Shown in pieces: positions 50,951 through 60,755 of a DNA stretch of 64,000 bases. The translations under genes and the position numbers were made by a program. This DNA comes from Bacillota bacterium. Lineage in GTDB: Bacteria; Bacillota; Clostridia; Christensenellales; SZUA-584. The first letter of the stretch is position 1, and each line of letters opens with the position of its first letter. Location of the stretch: the NCBI GenBank assembly GCA_023408075.1, contig JAEYKW010000005.1, forward strand, positions 47,343-111,342, given 5' to 3'. The notes under the pieces were generated by a model that saw only the letters and a program-made list of their open reading frames with translations, had not been told where the DNA came from and ran no database searches.

Positions 50951-52789
50951 CTAACGCTCTTTTTCCCCGAGCAACCGGAGTGGCTCACTCTTTAAGTTGC
51001 CGCGCATATTCACGAGCGCAATCACAAATGCCGCGGGAATCACCCATAAACCGGCCCACGCGTTGCCAAGGCTGTGGTCTATGCTGACCGTAAACTCTTC
51101 CGTCTCGGTGTCGGCGTTGACCCAGTCGCTGTACATCGTGTCGTAAGCCTGCTCAGTGTGTGCCGCCGTGACCTGCTGCGCTGCATAACCGGTAAGATAA
51201 TAGCTGATTGCGCTGCCAATCACGCAGGCGGGAATCACGATCACGAGTATGCCGGTCAGCAGCGACGCGGTGCACTTATTTCTGCTCATGCCGAGCGAGC
51301 GCTCAATCGCCGTCCTCTTGCGCTGCTTCGTGATGAGCAAATGACAGAACAGAATTAAGATCAATAGCGTGATCACCGTACCGGCAGCCAGCAGCACGCT
51401 CGCTGTGTTCATTATATCGTCGAGACCGGCTTTAATCTTGGTATAGCCCTTGTCGTAAAAATTGATCTCAAGCGTGGAGATGCCCTGTTTCTCCCATGCT
51501 GCCGTGAATTCGTCAATACTGCCGTTGGGAATCTGAAATGAAGTCGAGTACCCCATCATGGGGCCTATAGCGGTAATATTATTCTCGTCGCTGTTTTTAA
51601 CGGACGCGGCCGGTATCACCACTTCATTTCTCGCTATATCGTAATCCGATATTTCCGAAGAAGCACCCTTGAATGTCTGATAGATGCCGACGATTTTATA
51701 CGCGCTGTCCTCAAAAACCGGGTAAATCTCGCCCTTGGCGTTTAATAAACCGCCTCCTATGCTTTGCGCCGGCGGCCACATATAATCCGCCACATACAGC
51801 GGCAGCTGCAAGCTGCCGCCCACGCTCAGATGGTTGTTAGCCGCGAAATCTTGTTCGACCAAACATACTTTCTCGCCGTTGTCATATTCCTCTTGTTTGA
51901 TATCCCGCCCCTCAGCGACCCACGCGTCGCCTTTATAAAAGGGCATGAGCAGCTTTGTGCCTTGCGTCGGCACCACCGGGACCGTATATTTTGTCCACTG
52001 CACACTGCCAATCAGGTTCAGCCAAGCCTGGCCTCGCGGCGTATCGTAAAAGCCTTCGGTCACCTCATCCCAATTGTCGTCATAAGAATCCCATGCTGTC
52101 ACAGGGTCTGTGATCGGGTCGCCGTTTTTGTCCTGCTGCGTTGTGCAGACGCTTGATATCGGCATTAACAAATACCCATCCTCAAAATCCGGATGGTTAT
52201 CCTGCATTAAAGATATGATGTAGGTTTTGTCCGCATAGAACTTTTCGGGCTTGTCATTATAATGATCGCAAAACCAGATTTCGTCGATATACTCCTTCCA
52301 ATCACCGCTGAGTATCTTTTTCACCTTCATGCATACTGGCTCGCCGGTCACACTGTCCTCGCGCGGCTGCAATTCGGCAATCATATACCATGTATCAAAA
52401 GCCGATTCCCATTGGGGATCCGGGCTCATCACAAAGCCCGGCATGTACGCACCGTAGCAAGGCCTTTTTTCGGGCTTTAAAACATAATCAGCGCCTGCGA
52501 AATCCAATACGGAGAGGGGAATTATGCCGTCGTAAACCGGCGCTTGACGATAGGTGTAACTTTTTGTAAAGGCATCCCAGCTGCGCCATGTCCATAGGCT
52601 GGTTCCCTTTTGCTCCACCGTGCCAATCGTCATGTAGGCCTTGTCGATGCGGTCAATGTTGTCCCTCGCGCCTGACCACAGTTGAAACCCCAGCATGGAA
52701 AAAGTGACGGCAAGTATCAGCAGTACCAAAAAGGCCAGCGTTTTCACCGGCGTGCGCATAAGCTGCCGTAAGCTGTTTCGAATGATCAA
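50951..52789 (-). CDS. FtsX/MacB-type ABC permease, tandem copy 1
   Basis: 612 residues. N-terminal membrane segment (TPVKTLAFLVLLILAVTFSML), an outside domain of ~400 residues with conserved blocks (EVTEGFYDTPRGQAWLNL, GRDIKQEEY, FAANNHLSVGGSLQLPLY, KGEIYPVFEDSAYKIVG), then three C-terminal membrane segments of the FtsX domain (KQRKRTAIERSLGMSRNKC between). Start: TTG at 52789 with GGAGG six bases upstream, giving the same length as the paralogues; a longer frame to 53137 is an overlap artefact. Last gene of the operon. Confidence 0.88.
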   Translation of the reverse strand: MIIRNSLRQLMRTPVKTLAFLVLLILAVTFSMLGFQLWSGARDNIDRIDKAYMTIGTVEQKGTSLWTWRSWDAFTKSYTYRQAPVYDGIIPLSVLDFAGADYVLKPEKRPCYGAYMPGFVMSPDPQWESAFDTWYMIAELQPREDSVTGEPVCMKVKKILSGDWKEYIDEIWFCDHYNDKPEKFYADKTYIISLMQDNHPDFEDGYLLMPISSVCTTQQDKNGDPITDPVTAWDSYDDNWDEVTEGFYDTPRGQAWLNLIGSVQWTKYTVPVVPTQGTKLLMPFYKGDAWVAEGRDIKQEEYDNGEKVCLVEQDFAANNHLSVGGSLQLPLYVADYMWPPAQSIGGGLLNAKGEIYPVFEDSAYKIVGIYQTFKGASSEISDYDIARNEVVIPAASVKNSDENNITAIGPMMGYSTSFQIPNGSIDEFTAAWEKQGISTLEINFYDKGYTKIKAGLDDIMNTASVLLAAGTVITLLILILFCHLLITKQRKRTAIERSLGMSRNKCTASLLTGILVIVIPACVIGSAISYYLTGYAAQQVTAAHTEQAYDTMYSDWVNADTETEEFTVSIDHSLGNAWAGLWVIPAAFVIALVNMRGNLKSEPLRLLGEKER

Positions 52790-52812
52790 GAATGACCTCC
52801 TCTTAGCCTGTT

Positions 52813-54654
52813 TTACCGCTCTTTCTCTCCGAGCAGCCTTAGTGGCTCGCTTTTTAAATTGCCTCGAATATTCACGAACGCAATGCCAAGCGCCGCGGGA
52901 ATCACCCATAAACCAACCCATGCGTTGTTCAGGCTGTTGTCCATACTGACCGTAAACGCTTCTGTCTCGGTGTCGGCGCTCACCCAGTCGCTGTATGTCG
53001 TGTCGTAAGCCTGCTCGTTGTGCACCGCCGTCACCTGCTGCGCCGCATAGCCCGTCAGATAATAGCTGATTGCGCTGCCGATCACGCAGGCGGGAATCAC
53101 GATCACGAGTATGCCGGCCAGCAGCGAGGCGATGCACTTATTTCTGCTCATGCCGAGCGAGCGCTCAATCGCCGTCCTCTTGCGCTGCTTCGTGATGAGC
53201 AAATGACAGAACAGTATCAATATCAGCAGCGTAATCACCGTTCCGGCAATCAGCAGCACGCTGGCCGTGTTCATCATATCGTCGAGCCCGGCTTTGATTT
53301 TGGTATACCCCTTGTCAAAGAATTTGATGTCGAGCGAGGGGATGCCCTGTTTCTCCCATGCCGCCGTGAATTCGTCAATACTTCCGTTGGGTATCTGAAA
53401 AGAGGTTGAGTAGCCCGTCATGGGGCCGATGCCGGTTAAATTGTTCTCGTCGCTGTTTTTCACGGACGCAGACGGAATCACAATCGTGTTCTCCGCCAAA
53501 TCATAATCCGATGTTTCAGTGAACGATTTGATCAATGGCTGATAGACGCCGACGATCGTATACGTGCTGTCTTCAAAAACCGGGTATATCTCGCCCTTGG
53601 CGTTTAATAATATGCTGGATGTCAAATACCACGAGGGGCTCCGGTAATCCGCAATGTAGAGCGGTAAACGCAAACTGCCGCCCACGGTCAGATGATTATT
53701 TGCGGCGAATTCTTTGGGGACCAAACAGACCTTATCGCCTTTTTCATATTCTTCACGGCTGATATCTCTCCCTTCAATGATTGTTGCATCGCCGTCGTAA
53801 AAGGGCATGATGAGCTTTGTGCTTTGGGTCGGAAGCACCGGGACGGTGTATTTTCTCCATTCCACGCTTTCAACCAGATTCAACCAGGCTTTTCCCCGCG
53901 GTGTATCGTAAAAACCCTCGGTCACCTCATCCCAGTCATCTTCATGAGATTCCCACGCTGTCACCGTGTCTTTGACCAGTTGACCGTTGCTATCCCGCTG
54001 GGTGGTGCTAATTGCGGGGGCGGGCATAAACAGCATGTACCCTTCCTCGAAGTCAGGATGGTAGTCCTGCTGCAATGATACGATATAGGTTTTGTCCGCA
54101 TAGAGTTGTACAGGCTTATCGTTCCAGTGGTCGCAGAACCAAACCTCCTCGACAAAGTCGTCCAAATCACCGCAGAGCACACGTTTCACATCCATGCAGA
54201 CCGGCTTGTCGGTGATACAGTCTTCGCGCGGCTGCAATTCGGCAATCAAAAACCAGTCGTCATAATACAATTCCCAATTGGGCTCTGAGCTCATTACAAA
54301 GCCTTCTAAGTACGCACCGTAAACAGGCCTTTTCTCAGCCTTGACGATATAACCGGCACCCTCAAAATCCAGCACGGAGTCGGGAACGATGCCGCCATAG
54401 CCCTGATATGAATAATAAGTATAACTTTGTGTTTCGGCGTTCCAGCTTCGATCTATGTTCACACTGTTTGCCATTTGCTCGACCGTGCCGATGGTCATGT
54501 AGGCTTTATCGATACGGTCAATGTTGTCCCGCGCGCCCGCCCAGAGCTGAAACCCCAGCATGGAAAAAGTGACGGCGAGAATCAGCAGCACCAAAAAAGC
54601 CAGCGTTTTCACCGGTGTGCGCCCTAGCTGCCTTAAGCTGTTTCGAATAACCAT
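52813..54654 (-). CDS. FtsX/MacB-type ABC permease, tandem copy 2
   Basis: 613 residues, same layout as its neighbours: membrane segment near residue 15-37, large outside domain with VTEGFYDTPRGKAWLNL and FAANNHLTVGGSLRLPLY, and a C-terminal FtsX domain ending in LKSEPLRLLGEKER, identical to that of the other copies. The C-terminal third is nearly identical at DNA level to copy 1, while the outside domain differs more. The ATG at 54654 has AAAGGAG seven bases upstream. 23 bases separate it from copy 1. Confidence 0.9.
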   Translation of the reverse strand: MVIRNSLRQLGRTPVKTLAFLVLLILAVTFSMLGFQLWAGARDNIDRIDKAYMTIGTVEQMANSVNIDRSWNAETQSYTYYSYQGYGGIVPDSVLDFEGAGYIVKAEKRPVYGAYLEGFVMSSEPNWELYYDDWFLIAELQPREDCITDKPVCMDVKRVLCGDLDDFVEEVWFCDHWNDKPVQLYADKTYIVSLQQDYHPDFEEGYMLFMPAPAISTTQRDSNGQLVKDTVTAWESHEDDWDEVTEGFYDTPRGKAWLNLVESVEWRKYTVPVLPTQSTKLIMPFYDGDATIIEGRDISREEYEKGDKVCLVPKEFAANNHLTVGGSLRLPLYIADYRSPSWYLTSSILLNAKGEIYPVFEDSTYTIVGVYQPLIKSFTETSDYDLAENTIVIPSASVKNSDENNLTGIGPMTGYSTSFQIPNGSIDEFTAAWEKQGIPSLDIKFFDKGYTKIKAGLDDMMNTASVLLIAGTVITLLILILFCHLLITKQRKRTAIERSLGMSRNKCIASLLAGILVIVIPACVIGSAISYYLTGYAAQQVTAVHNEQAYDTTYSDWVSADTETEAFTVSMDNSLNNAWVGLWVIPAALGIAFVNIRGNLKSEPLRLLGEKER

Positions 54655-54684
54655 GCCCAATCTCCTTTCAGCCCATCAGGCTCG

Positions 54685-56529
54685 CTACCGTTCCTTCTCT
54701 CCCAGAAGCCGGAGCGGCTCGCTTTTTAAGTTGCCGCGTATATTCGCAAACGCAATGCCAAGCGCAGCGGGAATCACCCATAAGCCGACCCAGGCGTTTC
54801 CCAGGCTGCCTTCCATACCGATTGTCAATGCCTCCGCTTCGGGATTCTCACTGTTCACCCAGTCGCTGTACATCGTATCATAGGCCTGTGCGTTATGTGC
54901 CACCGTCATTCTTTCCGCCGCGTACCCTGACAGCCAGAAGCTCAATGCGCTGCCGATCAGGCAGGCGGGAATCACGATGACGAGTATACCTGTCAGCAGC
55001 GATGTGATGCATGCCTTTTTGCTCATGCCGAGCGAGCGCTCAATGGCCGTTCGCTTTCGCTGTTTGGTGATGAGCAAATGACAGAACAGTATGATGATAA
55101 GCAGCGTGATGATCGATCCGGCGATCAGCAGCACACTGGCTGTGTTCATCATGTCATCCAGCCCAGCTTTAATTTTTGTATATCCCTTGTCGTAAAAATT
55201 GATTTGCAACGCGGGAATGCCCTTTTTTCCCCATGCCGCCATGAACTCATCAATTTTGCCGTTGGGTATCTGAAAAGACGTGGTGCTGCCCCTCATGGGG
55301 CCCACACTGATGATATTGTTTTCGTCGCTGTTTTTCACAGAGGTGGTTGGTATCACCACCGTATTTTCCGACAAGTCATATTCTGTTACCTCACTAAACG
55401 AGGCCTTCAATGTCTCATAGATGCCAACAATTTTATACGCACTGTCCTCAAAAACCGGGTACACCTCGCCCTTGGCGTTCAATAACGTGGCGCCAAACAG
55501 CATGTCCCCCCACTGCGCGTTGTTATAATTCGCAAAATACAGCGGCAGCTGCAAACGGCCGCCCACGCTCAGGTTGTTATTCGCGGCGAAATTTTTTTCA
55601 ACCAGACACACCTTTTCGCCGCTGTCATACTCCTCCTTGCTGATGTCGCGCCCCTGCGTAATCCACGCGTCGCCCTCATAAAATGGCATGAGCAACTTTG
55701 TGCATTGGGTGGGAATCACCGGAACCGTGTATTTCTCATATTTTTTGCTCTCAATCAGGTTCAGCCACGCCTTTCCTCTCGGCGTTTCGTAAAAGCCCTC
55801 GGTCACCTCATCCCAGTCATCTTCATGAGACTCCCACGCTGTCACCCGGTCTGTGATCGGCTTTCCGCTTTCATCCAGCTGATTTGAGCTAACACCGTCA
55901 CCCGGCATAAACAAATATCCTTGTTCAAACGGCGTCCAGTCCTGCCACAACGACATGATATAGGTTTTATCCGCGTAAAACTTGATCGGCGTTTCACTGG
56001 AGCGGTCGCTGAACCATATCTCATCGACATAATCCTTCCAATCTCCGGCGAGCTTCTTTTTCACCTTCATGCAAAACGGCTCGCTGGTCACGCTGTCTTC
56101 TAGAGGCTGCAATTCGGCTATCAGAAAAAAGTTATCAAAATTAGATTCCCAGTACGGATCCGTGCTCATTACAAAGCCCGGTACGTACGCGCCGTAGCAC
56201 ACCCTTTTTTCGGGCTTCACAATATAGCCCGCCCCTTCAAAATCCAACACGGATACGGGAATCATGCCGTCACGCTTCTGGACAGAATAATACTTGTATT
56301 CTTTTTTATCCGCGTCCCATAGTTCCCGCAACTCGACACCGGTTCCCAGTTGATCGACCGTGCCGATGGTCATATAGGCTTTGTCGATTCGGTCAATATT
56401 GTCCCGCGCGCCCGACCAGAGCTGGAACCCCAGCATAGAAAACGTCACCGCGAGAATCAGCAGCATCAAAAAGGCCAATGTCTTGACTGGCGTGCGCATA
56501 AGCTGCTTCAAGCTGTTCTTCATCACCAT
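54685..56529 (-). CDS. FtsX/MacB-type ABC permease, tandem copy 3
   Basis: 614 residues; same architecture. The outside domain (about 45-440) has its own variation, for example ELRELWDADKKEYKYYS at the start and NNNLSVGGRLQLPLYF later. The C-terminal domain has KQRKRTAIERSLGMSKKAC and ends in LKSEPLRLLGEKER. The ATG at 56529 follows AAAGGAG. Transcribed from the same operon; 30 bases to copy 2. Confidence 0.9.
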   Translation of the reverse strand: MVMKNSLKQLMRTPVKTLAFLMLLILAVTFSMLGFQLWSGARDNIDRIDKAYMTIGTVDQLGTGVELRELWDADKKEYKYYSVQKRDGMIPVSVLDFEGAGYIVKPEKRVCYGAYVPGFVMSTDPYWESNFDNFFLIAELQPLEDSVTSEPFCMKVKKKLAGDWKDYVDEIWFSDRSSETPIKFYADKTYIMSLWQDWTPFEQGYLFMPGDGVSSNQLDESGKPITDRVTAWESHEDDWDEVTEGFYETPRGKAWLNLIESKKYEKYTVPVIPTQCTKLLMPFYEGDAWITQGRDISKEEYDSGEKVCLVEKNFAANNNLSVGGRLQLPLYFANYNNAQWGDMLFGATLLNAKGEVYPVFEDSAYKIVGIYETLKASFSEVTEYDLSENTVVIPTTSVKNSDENNIISVGPMRGSTTSFQIPNGKIDEFMAAWGKKGIPALQINFYDKGYTKIKAGLDDMMNTASVLLIAGSIITLLIIILFCHLLITKQRKRTAIERSLGMSKKACITSLLTGILVIVIPACLIGSALSFWLSGYAAERMTVAHNAQAYDTMYSDWVNSENPEAEALTIGMEGSLGNAWVGLWVIPAALGIAFANIRGNLKSEPLRLLGEKER

Positions 56530-56560
56530 ACCGTGCTCTCCTTTTGCCCTATCAGGTTCG

Positions 56561-58405
56561 CTACCTCTCTTTTTCCCCCAGCAGCCGCAGCGGCTCGCTT
56601 TTTAAGTTGCTGCGTATGTTCACGAGCGCGATGCCAAGCGCCGCGGGAATCACCCATAAACCAGCCCATATGTTATTTAGATTATTGTCCATCCCGACCG
56701 CAAACTCCTCCGTTTCGGGGTTACTGCTGTTCACCCAGTCGCTGTACATCGTGTCGTAAGCCTGCTCATTGTGCGCCGCCGTCACCTGCTGTGCCGCATA
56801 GCCTGTGAGATAACAGCTTATCACGCTGCCGATTACGCAGGCGGGAATCACGATCACGAGTATACCCGTCAGCAGCGACGCGATGCAGCTCTTCTTGCTC
56901 ATGCCGAGCGAGCGTTCAATAGCCGTCCTTTTGCGCTGCTTTGTGATAAGCAAGTGACAGAACAGAATTAAGATGAGCAGCGTAATCACCGTTCCGGCAA
57001 TCACCAGCACGCTGGCCGTGTTCATTATGTCATCAAGCCCAGCCTTGATTTTGGTATAGCCGTGGTCATAAAAATTGATTTCGAGCGTGTCAATGCCCTG
57101 CTTCTCCCACGCCGCCATAAACTCATCAATTTGGCCGTTGGGTATCTGAAAAGAGGTGGTATAGCCCATCATGGGCCCCATACCGGCGATGTTGTTATCG
57201 TCGCTGTTTTTCACGGACGCGGACGGAATCACCACTGTGTTCGCCGGTATGTCATAATCCGATGTTTCAGTAATCTCTTTGATTAATGTCTGATAGATGC
57301 CGACAATCGTATATGCGCTGTCTTCAAAAACCGGGTATATCTCGCCCTTGGCGTTTAATAATTCTTGGTACGCGACAAACCATGGTGGTATCCAATAATT
57401 CGAAATATACAGCGGAAGCTGCAAGCTGTCGCCCACGGTCAGGTTGTTATTGGCCGCGAAATTTCTCTCGACCAGACACACCTTTTCGCCGTTTTCATAC
57501 TCCTCGCGGCTGATGTCTCGCCCGTCTATGATCCACACGTCGCCGTCGTAGAAGGGCATCAGCAGCTTTGTATTTTGGGTCGGCATCACCGGAATCGTGA
57601 ATTTTCTCCATTCAACACTGTCAATCAGGTTCAGCCAGGCCTGGCCTCGCGGGGTGTCGTAAAAGCCTTCGGTCACCTCGTCCCAAGCATCTTCCCACGA
57701 ATCCATGTTTGTGACCGGGTCTGTGATCCGCTTTCCGTTGCTATCGCGCTGGTTTGTGCTGACACTGTACGCCGGCTCAAAGAGCAAATATCCCTCATCG
57801 AAATCAAGGTGAGAATCCTGAGCCAACGATACAACATAGGTTTTATCTGCATAGAGCTGTATCGGCGTATCATTATTGTGGTCACAGAACCATATCTCAT
57901 CAACATAGTCTTTTAAAGCCCCGCACAGCATTCTCTTCACCTTCATGTGAACAGGCTTATCGGTCACGCAGTCCTCAAACGGCTGCAGTTCGGCAATCAG
58001 AAAAATGTCATCATAAAGGTATTCCCAGTTGGGATCCGCGCTCATCACAAAGCCCGGCATATACGCGCCGTAAACAGGCCTTTTTTCGGGCCTTAAAATA
58101 TAATCGGCACCCTCAAAATCCAGCATAGATACGGAAATCATGCCGTCATAGCCCGGAGCCACAAAATATGTGTAGCTATTTCTGTCGGCTAACCACATTT
58201 TCTCCGTCGATACACTGCTCGCTTTTTGCTCCACCGTGCCAATCGTCATGTAAGCTTTGTCAATCCGGTCAATGTTGTCCCGCGCGCCCGTCCAGAGCTG
58301 AAACCCCAGCATAAAGAAGGTGACGGCGAGACTCAGCAGCACCAAAAAGGCCAGCGTTTTCACCGGCGTGCGCATAAGCTGCCGCAGGCTATTGGTCACA
58401 ACCAT
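56561..58405 (-). CDS. FtsX/MacB-type ABC permease, tandem copy 4
   Basis: 614 residues, first of the four copies to be transcribed. N-terminal segment MRTPVKTLAFLVLLSLAVTF, outside domain with VTEGFYDTPRGQAWLNL and NNNLTVGDSLQLPLYI, FtsX domain with KQRKRTAIERSLGMSKKSC, and the same LKSEPLRLLGEKER end. Its start overlaps the ATPase gene by 17 bases, so it is coupled to it. The cargo or signal of these permeases is not known. Confidence 0.9.
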   Translation of the reverse strand: MVVTNSLRQLMRTPVKTLAFLVLLSLAVTFFMLGFQLWTGARDNIDRIDKAYMTIGTVEQKASSVSTEKMWLADRNSYTYFVAPGYDGMISVSMLDFEGADYILRPEKRPVYGAYMPGFVMSADPNWEYLYDDIFLIAELQPFEDCVTDKPVHMKVKRMLCGALKDYVDEIWFCDHNNDTPIQLYADKTYVVSLAQDSHLDFDEGYLLFEPAYSVSTNQRDSNGKRITDPVTNMDSWEDAWDEVTEGFYDTPRGQAWLNLIDSVEWRKFTIPVMPTQNTKLLMPFYDGDVWIIDGRDISREEYENGEKVCLVERNFAANNNLTVGDSLQLPLYISNYWIPPWFVAYQELLNAKGEIYPVFEDSAYTIVGIYQTLIKEITETSDYDIPANTVVIPSASVKNSDDNNIAGMGPMMGYTTSFQIPNGQIDEFMAAWEKQGIDTLEINFYDHGYTKIKAGLDDIMNTASVLVIAGTVITLLILILFCHLLITKQRKRTAIERSLGMSKKSCIASLLTGILVIVIPACVIGSVISCYLTGYAAQQVTAAHNEQAYDTMYSDWVNSSNPETEEFAVGMDNNLNNIWAGLWVIPAALGIALVNIRSNLKSEPLRLLGEKER

Positions 58406-59090
58406 TCTGCTTCTCGTTCTCCTTTTCGCTCAATGCACCGTCGTTCATCACATAAACCGTGTCTGCCTGCGACGCCACATAGTCGTTATGCGTCACCACT
58501 ATGGCCGTATAGCCATGATCATGAGCGAGCGTTTGAATCAGCGCCACCACCATGCGTTCATTGGCGGTATCAAGGTTGCCCGTCGGCTCATCCGCGAGCA
58601 GTATCTTGCCGCCTGCGGCCAGCGCGCGCGCAATCGCAATGCGCTGCTGCTCGCCGCCGCTCATCATCTGGGGAAACTTTTTGTAAGCGCCCTCTTCAAG
58701 CCCCACTTCTGCGAACAGCTTTTTGGCCGTCTGCATCGCGTCATGCCTGCTCTTGCCCTGCATCTGTATCGGGTACATCACGTTTTCGAGCGTCGTGAGC
58801 AGCGGAAACAGATTGTACGACTGGTAAATCACCGAGGCGGTATCCCGACGGTAGCGGTTTCTGTCTATGGCGGTCAGCGCTTTGCCGTCGTAATAAATCT
58901 GCCCGTCCGTGGGATTATCGAGCCCCGCCAGCAGCGATAAGAGCGTGCTCTTCCCGCTGCCTGACCGTCCGACAATCGCATACATCTTCCCCGCTGCAAA
59001 CGTGCACGACACGTTCTTCACGGCTTCCACCCGCTGGTATTTGCTTATGTATGTATAGCTCACATTCTCTGCATTTAAAATCGCGTTCAT
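58389..59090 (-). CDS. ABC transporter ATPase (MacB/LolD type)
   Basis: 233 residues, single ATPase domain: Walker A VGRSGSGKST near residue 40, Q-loop VIYQSYNLFPLLT, signature MSGGEQQR, Walker B ILLADEPTGNLD, switch His in VVTHND. This subgroup partners FtsX-type permeases in export of lipids, peptides or drugs, or in control of wall enzymes. It is the only ATPase of the operon and must serve all five permease genes unless others elsewhere help. The C-terminal ~20 residues are charged. Confidence 0.93.
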   Translation of the reverse strand: MNAILNAENVSYTYISKYQRVEAVKNVSCTFAAGKMYAIVGRSGSGKSTLLSLLAGLDNPTDGQIYYDGKALTAIDRNRYRRDTASVIYQSYNLFPLLTTLENVMYPIQMQGKSRHDAMQTAKKLFAEVGLEEGAYKKFPQMMSGGEQQRIAIARALAAGGKILLADEPTGNLDTANERMVVALIQTLAHDHGYTAIVVTHNDYVASQADTVYVMNDGALSEKENEKQNGCDQ

Positions 59091-59094
59091 TTTC

Positions 59095-60315
59095 TTATTC
59101 CTCCGTTTTTCCTAAACCCGTCATCAAATTGATGCCGCTTAACTGAACCGAAGCCACCCCGATGCCGATTAAAAAGCTCGCAAAGAACAGCATCGCCATC
59201 AGCGGCGTATCTGTGTTCGCAAAGCCGATCAGCAGCGCGGACACCGCAAGCCCCAGCAGTGACCCTGCAAGGCTCAGCACGGCGAATTCAATCATCATGA
59301 TCGTGATGCAGACCAGGCGCTTGACACCTAAAGACCGCATGAGCACAATATCTCTGCGTCTGCTCTGCATTAAGAGATACGATATTGCGTATCCGGCCAG
59401 CGCGACAACAGCAAATACAATCGGCAAAAACGTATACAGGCCGGCCAGATTATTTTTGAGGCTTTCTGCTGTTTTAATAAACGTCTCATCTCGCACACGC
59501 ACCGATTCACCCTTCGGGGAATCATTCGCCGTCGGCATAGCGGGCATCCAACCGATGTCATCCATTTCCGCTTTAAACGCGTTGAGATTGAGCGGATCCG
59601 CCACCGTAAACGCAGCGGAATCATAATGCATATCGCGGCCGGTTTTCACGTGCAAATCCCGCGCCCAGCCAAGCGGACAAATCAGGGCTGAGTCCATTGT
59701 GCTGTACACCTCGGATGTAATGCACCCCACAATGCGCAGGCTGTTTATCCCCAAAGGCTCGGCATGAAACGCCAGGCTGTAAGAATCGTAAACACGCGTA
59801 TACAGCGCAAGCTCAATGGTGTCCCCGATTTCAAGGTTGTTTTCCTGCAAAAAAGCTTCGGTTGCGAGGCACACGGCCTGATTCCCTTTCAGTACGCTTT
59901 CATCCGTCCCGTCTACGAATTCAAGCTTCTTATCCTTGTAATTCGAGATGGCCCGCCCTTCACTCACCGCCGCGATCTGTATTTCCTTGTAGGCGTCCTC
60001 TTCGTCGGGCATGGACGCAAAGTTGGCAAGGATCTGTGCCGTATAGAGCATATCCTTCACATGAGCGGAGTCTCTCGTTTTGAGCAGCCATCCCTCGTTA
60101 ATCTCAATGCCCACGATTTGAGCGCCGATCAAATTGCTGATGTTGGCCGTGACAGGTATGGAGGTTGGCAGATTCGCGAGCTGCTGCTCGCTTGTTTCAA
60201 TGTTGTTGACATAAACGCACACAAAAAACACGATCAAAATACAGATCGCTGCAATCAGTATGCTTTTTCTTCTATGTCGTTTCATGTTAAGAAAAGCATT
60301 TCTCCAGCAAAACAT
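59095..60315 (-). CDS. FtsX-type ABC permease, first gene of the operon
   Basis: 406 residues: N-terminal membrane segment (RKSILIAAICILIVFFVCVYV), an outside domain of ~230 residues (about 40-270; EIGDTIELALYTRVY resembles the MacB outside fold), and three C-terminal membrane segments with SRRRDIVLMRSLGVKRLV between. It belongs to the same broad family as the four tandem copies but is shorter and distant in sequence, so it could be the constant partner in mixed dimers. The gene is 4 bases before the ATPase gene and ~95 bases after a promoter. Confidence 0.88.
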   Translation of the reverse strand: MFCWRNAFLNMKRHRRKSILIAAICILIVFFVCVYVNNIETSEQQLANLPTSIPVTANISNLIGAQIVGIEINEGWLLKTRDSAHVKDMLYTAQILANFASMPDEEDAYKEIQIAAVSEGRAISNYKDKKLEFVDGTDESVLKGNQAVCLATEAFLQENNLEIGDTIELALYTRVYDSYSLAFHAEPLGINSLRIVGCITSEVYSTMDSALICPLGWARDLHVKTGRDMHYDSAAFTVADPLNLNAFKAEMDDIGWMPAMPTANDSPKGESVRVRDETFIKTAESLKNNLAGLYTFLPIVFAVVALAGYAISYLLMQSRRRDIVLMRSLGVKRLVCITIMMIEFAVLSLAGSLLGLAVSALLIGFANTDTPLMAMLFFASFLIGIGVASVQLSGINLMTGLGKTEE

Positions 60316-60412
60316 AGCCTTTGCCTTTCCGCGCCGGAGGGCGCGTGAGTATTTTGGAAACGCAATGATGAAGCAAATACAGGTTGAAGGTGCATAATTA
60401 TCTATAGGTTAG

Positions 60413-60445
60413 GCTTATTATATCATTCGTATAAGCTAACGACAA
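60413..60445 (-). promoter_or_regulatory. Promoter of the ABC permease operon with overlapping inverted repeat
   Basis: On the - strand: TTGTCG (60445-60440), 17-base spacer, TATAAT (60422-60417). GCTTAT (60413-60418) and ATAAGC (60431-60436) form an inverted repeat across the -10 and spacer, a good place for a repressor. Confidence 0.65.
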
Positions 60446-60489
60446 TAGCACTAATTTATACAACAATAGGAATAAGTTATGACGCAAAT

Positions 60490-60516
60490 AAAAAACCCTT
60501 CGCATTTTCCGAAGGG
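60490..60516 (-). terminator. Rho-independent terminator
   Basis: CCCTTCG (60496-60502) pairs with CGAAGGG (60510-60516); on the - strand six Ts follow. It ends the rightmost leftward transcript (prmC-prfA-small gene). Confidence 0.8.
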
Positions 60517-60532
60517 CCGCATGTCAAGAATG

Positions 60533-60709
60533 TTATAATTGGATGGTAAAAACGGTCCTGCTGGTCAAAGTGATCTCAAGGCATTTTGCAAACGGTGCCA
60601 AGCCCTCAATTTGCTCTTTTGAAAGGCCATCGCTTGCAAACGATATTTTTCCTTCAACTGTGATGCTATTCGCGTCGGCAACGAGTTTGAGTTCGTCCTG
60701 ACTTGTCAC
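60533..60709 (-). CDS. Possible small protein of 58 residues
   Basis: A GTG-started frame ends 17 bases before the terminator at 60490-60516, in the same direction as prfA. The product would be soluble, starting with TSQDELKLVADANSITVEG and ending in SRTVFTIQL. No family is recognised and the ribosome-binding site is poor. Placement between a gene and a terminator, with normal codon use, is the main support. It could be a remnant. Confidence 0.4.
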   Translation of the reverse strand: MTSQDELKLVADANSITVEGKISFASDGLSKEQIEGLAPFAKCLEITLTSRTVFTIQL

Positions 60710-60755
60710 GCGTTGGCTTATGCTATCCCCATTCTGCCTTCAAACATATTTGCGC

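Noticed and set aside
52790..53137. N-terminal extension of permease copy 1
   Set aside because: It runs into copy 2; the TTG at 52789 with GGAGG gives the same length as the other copies.
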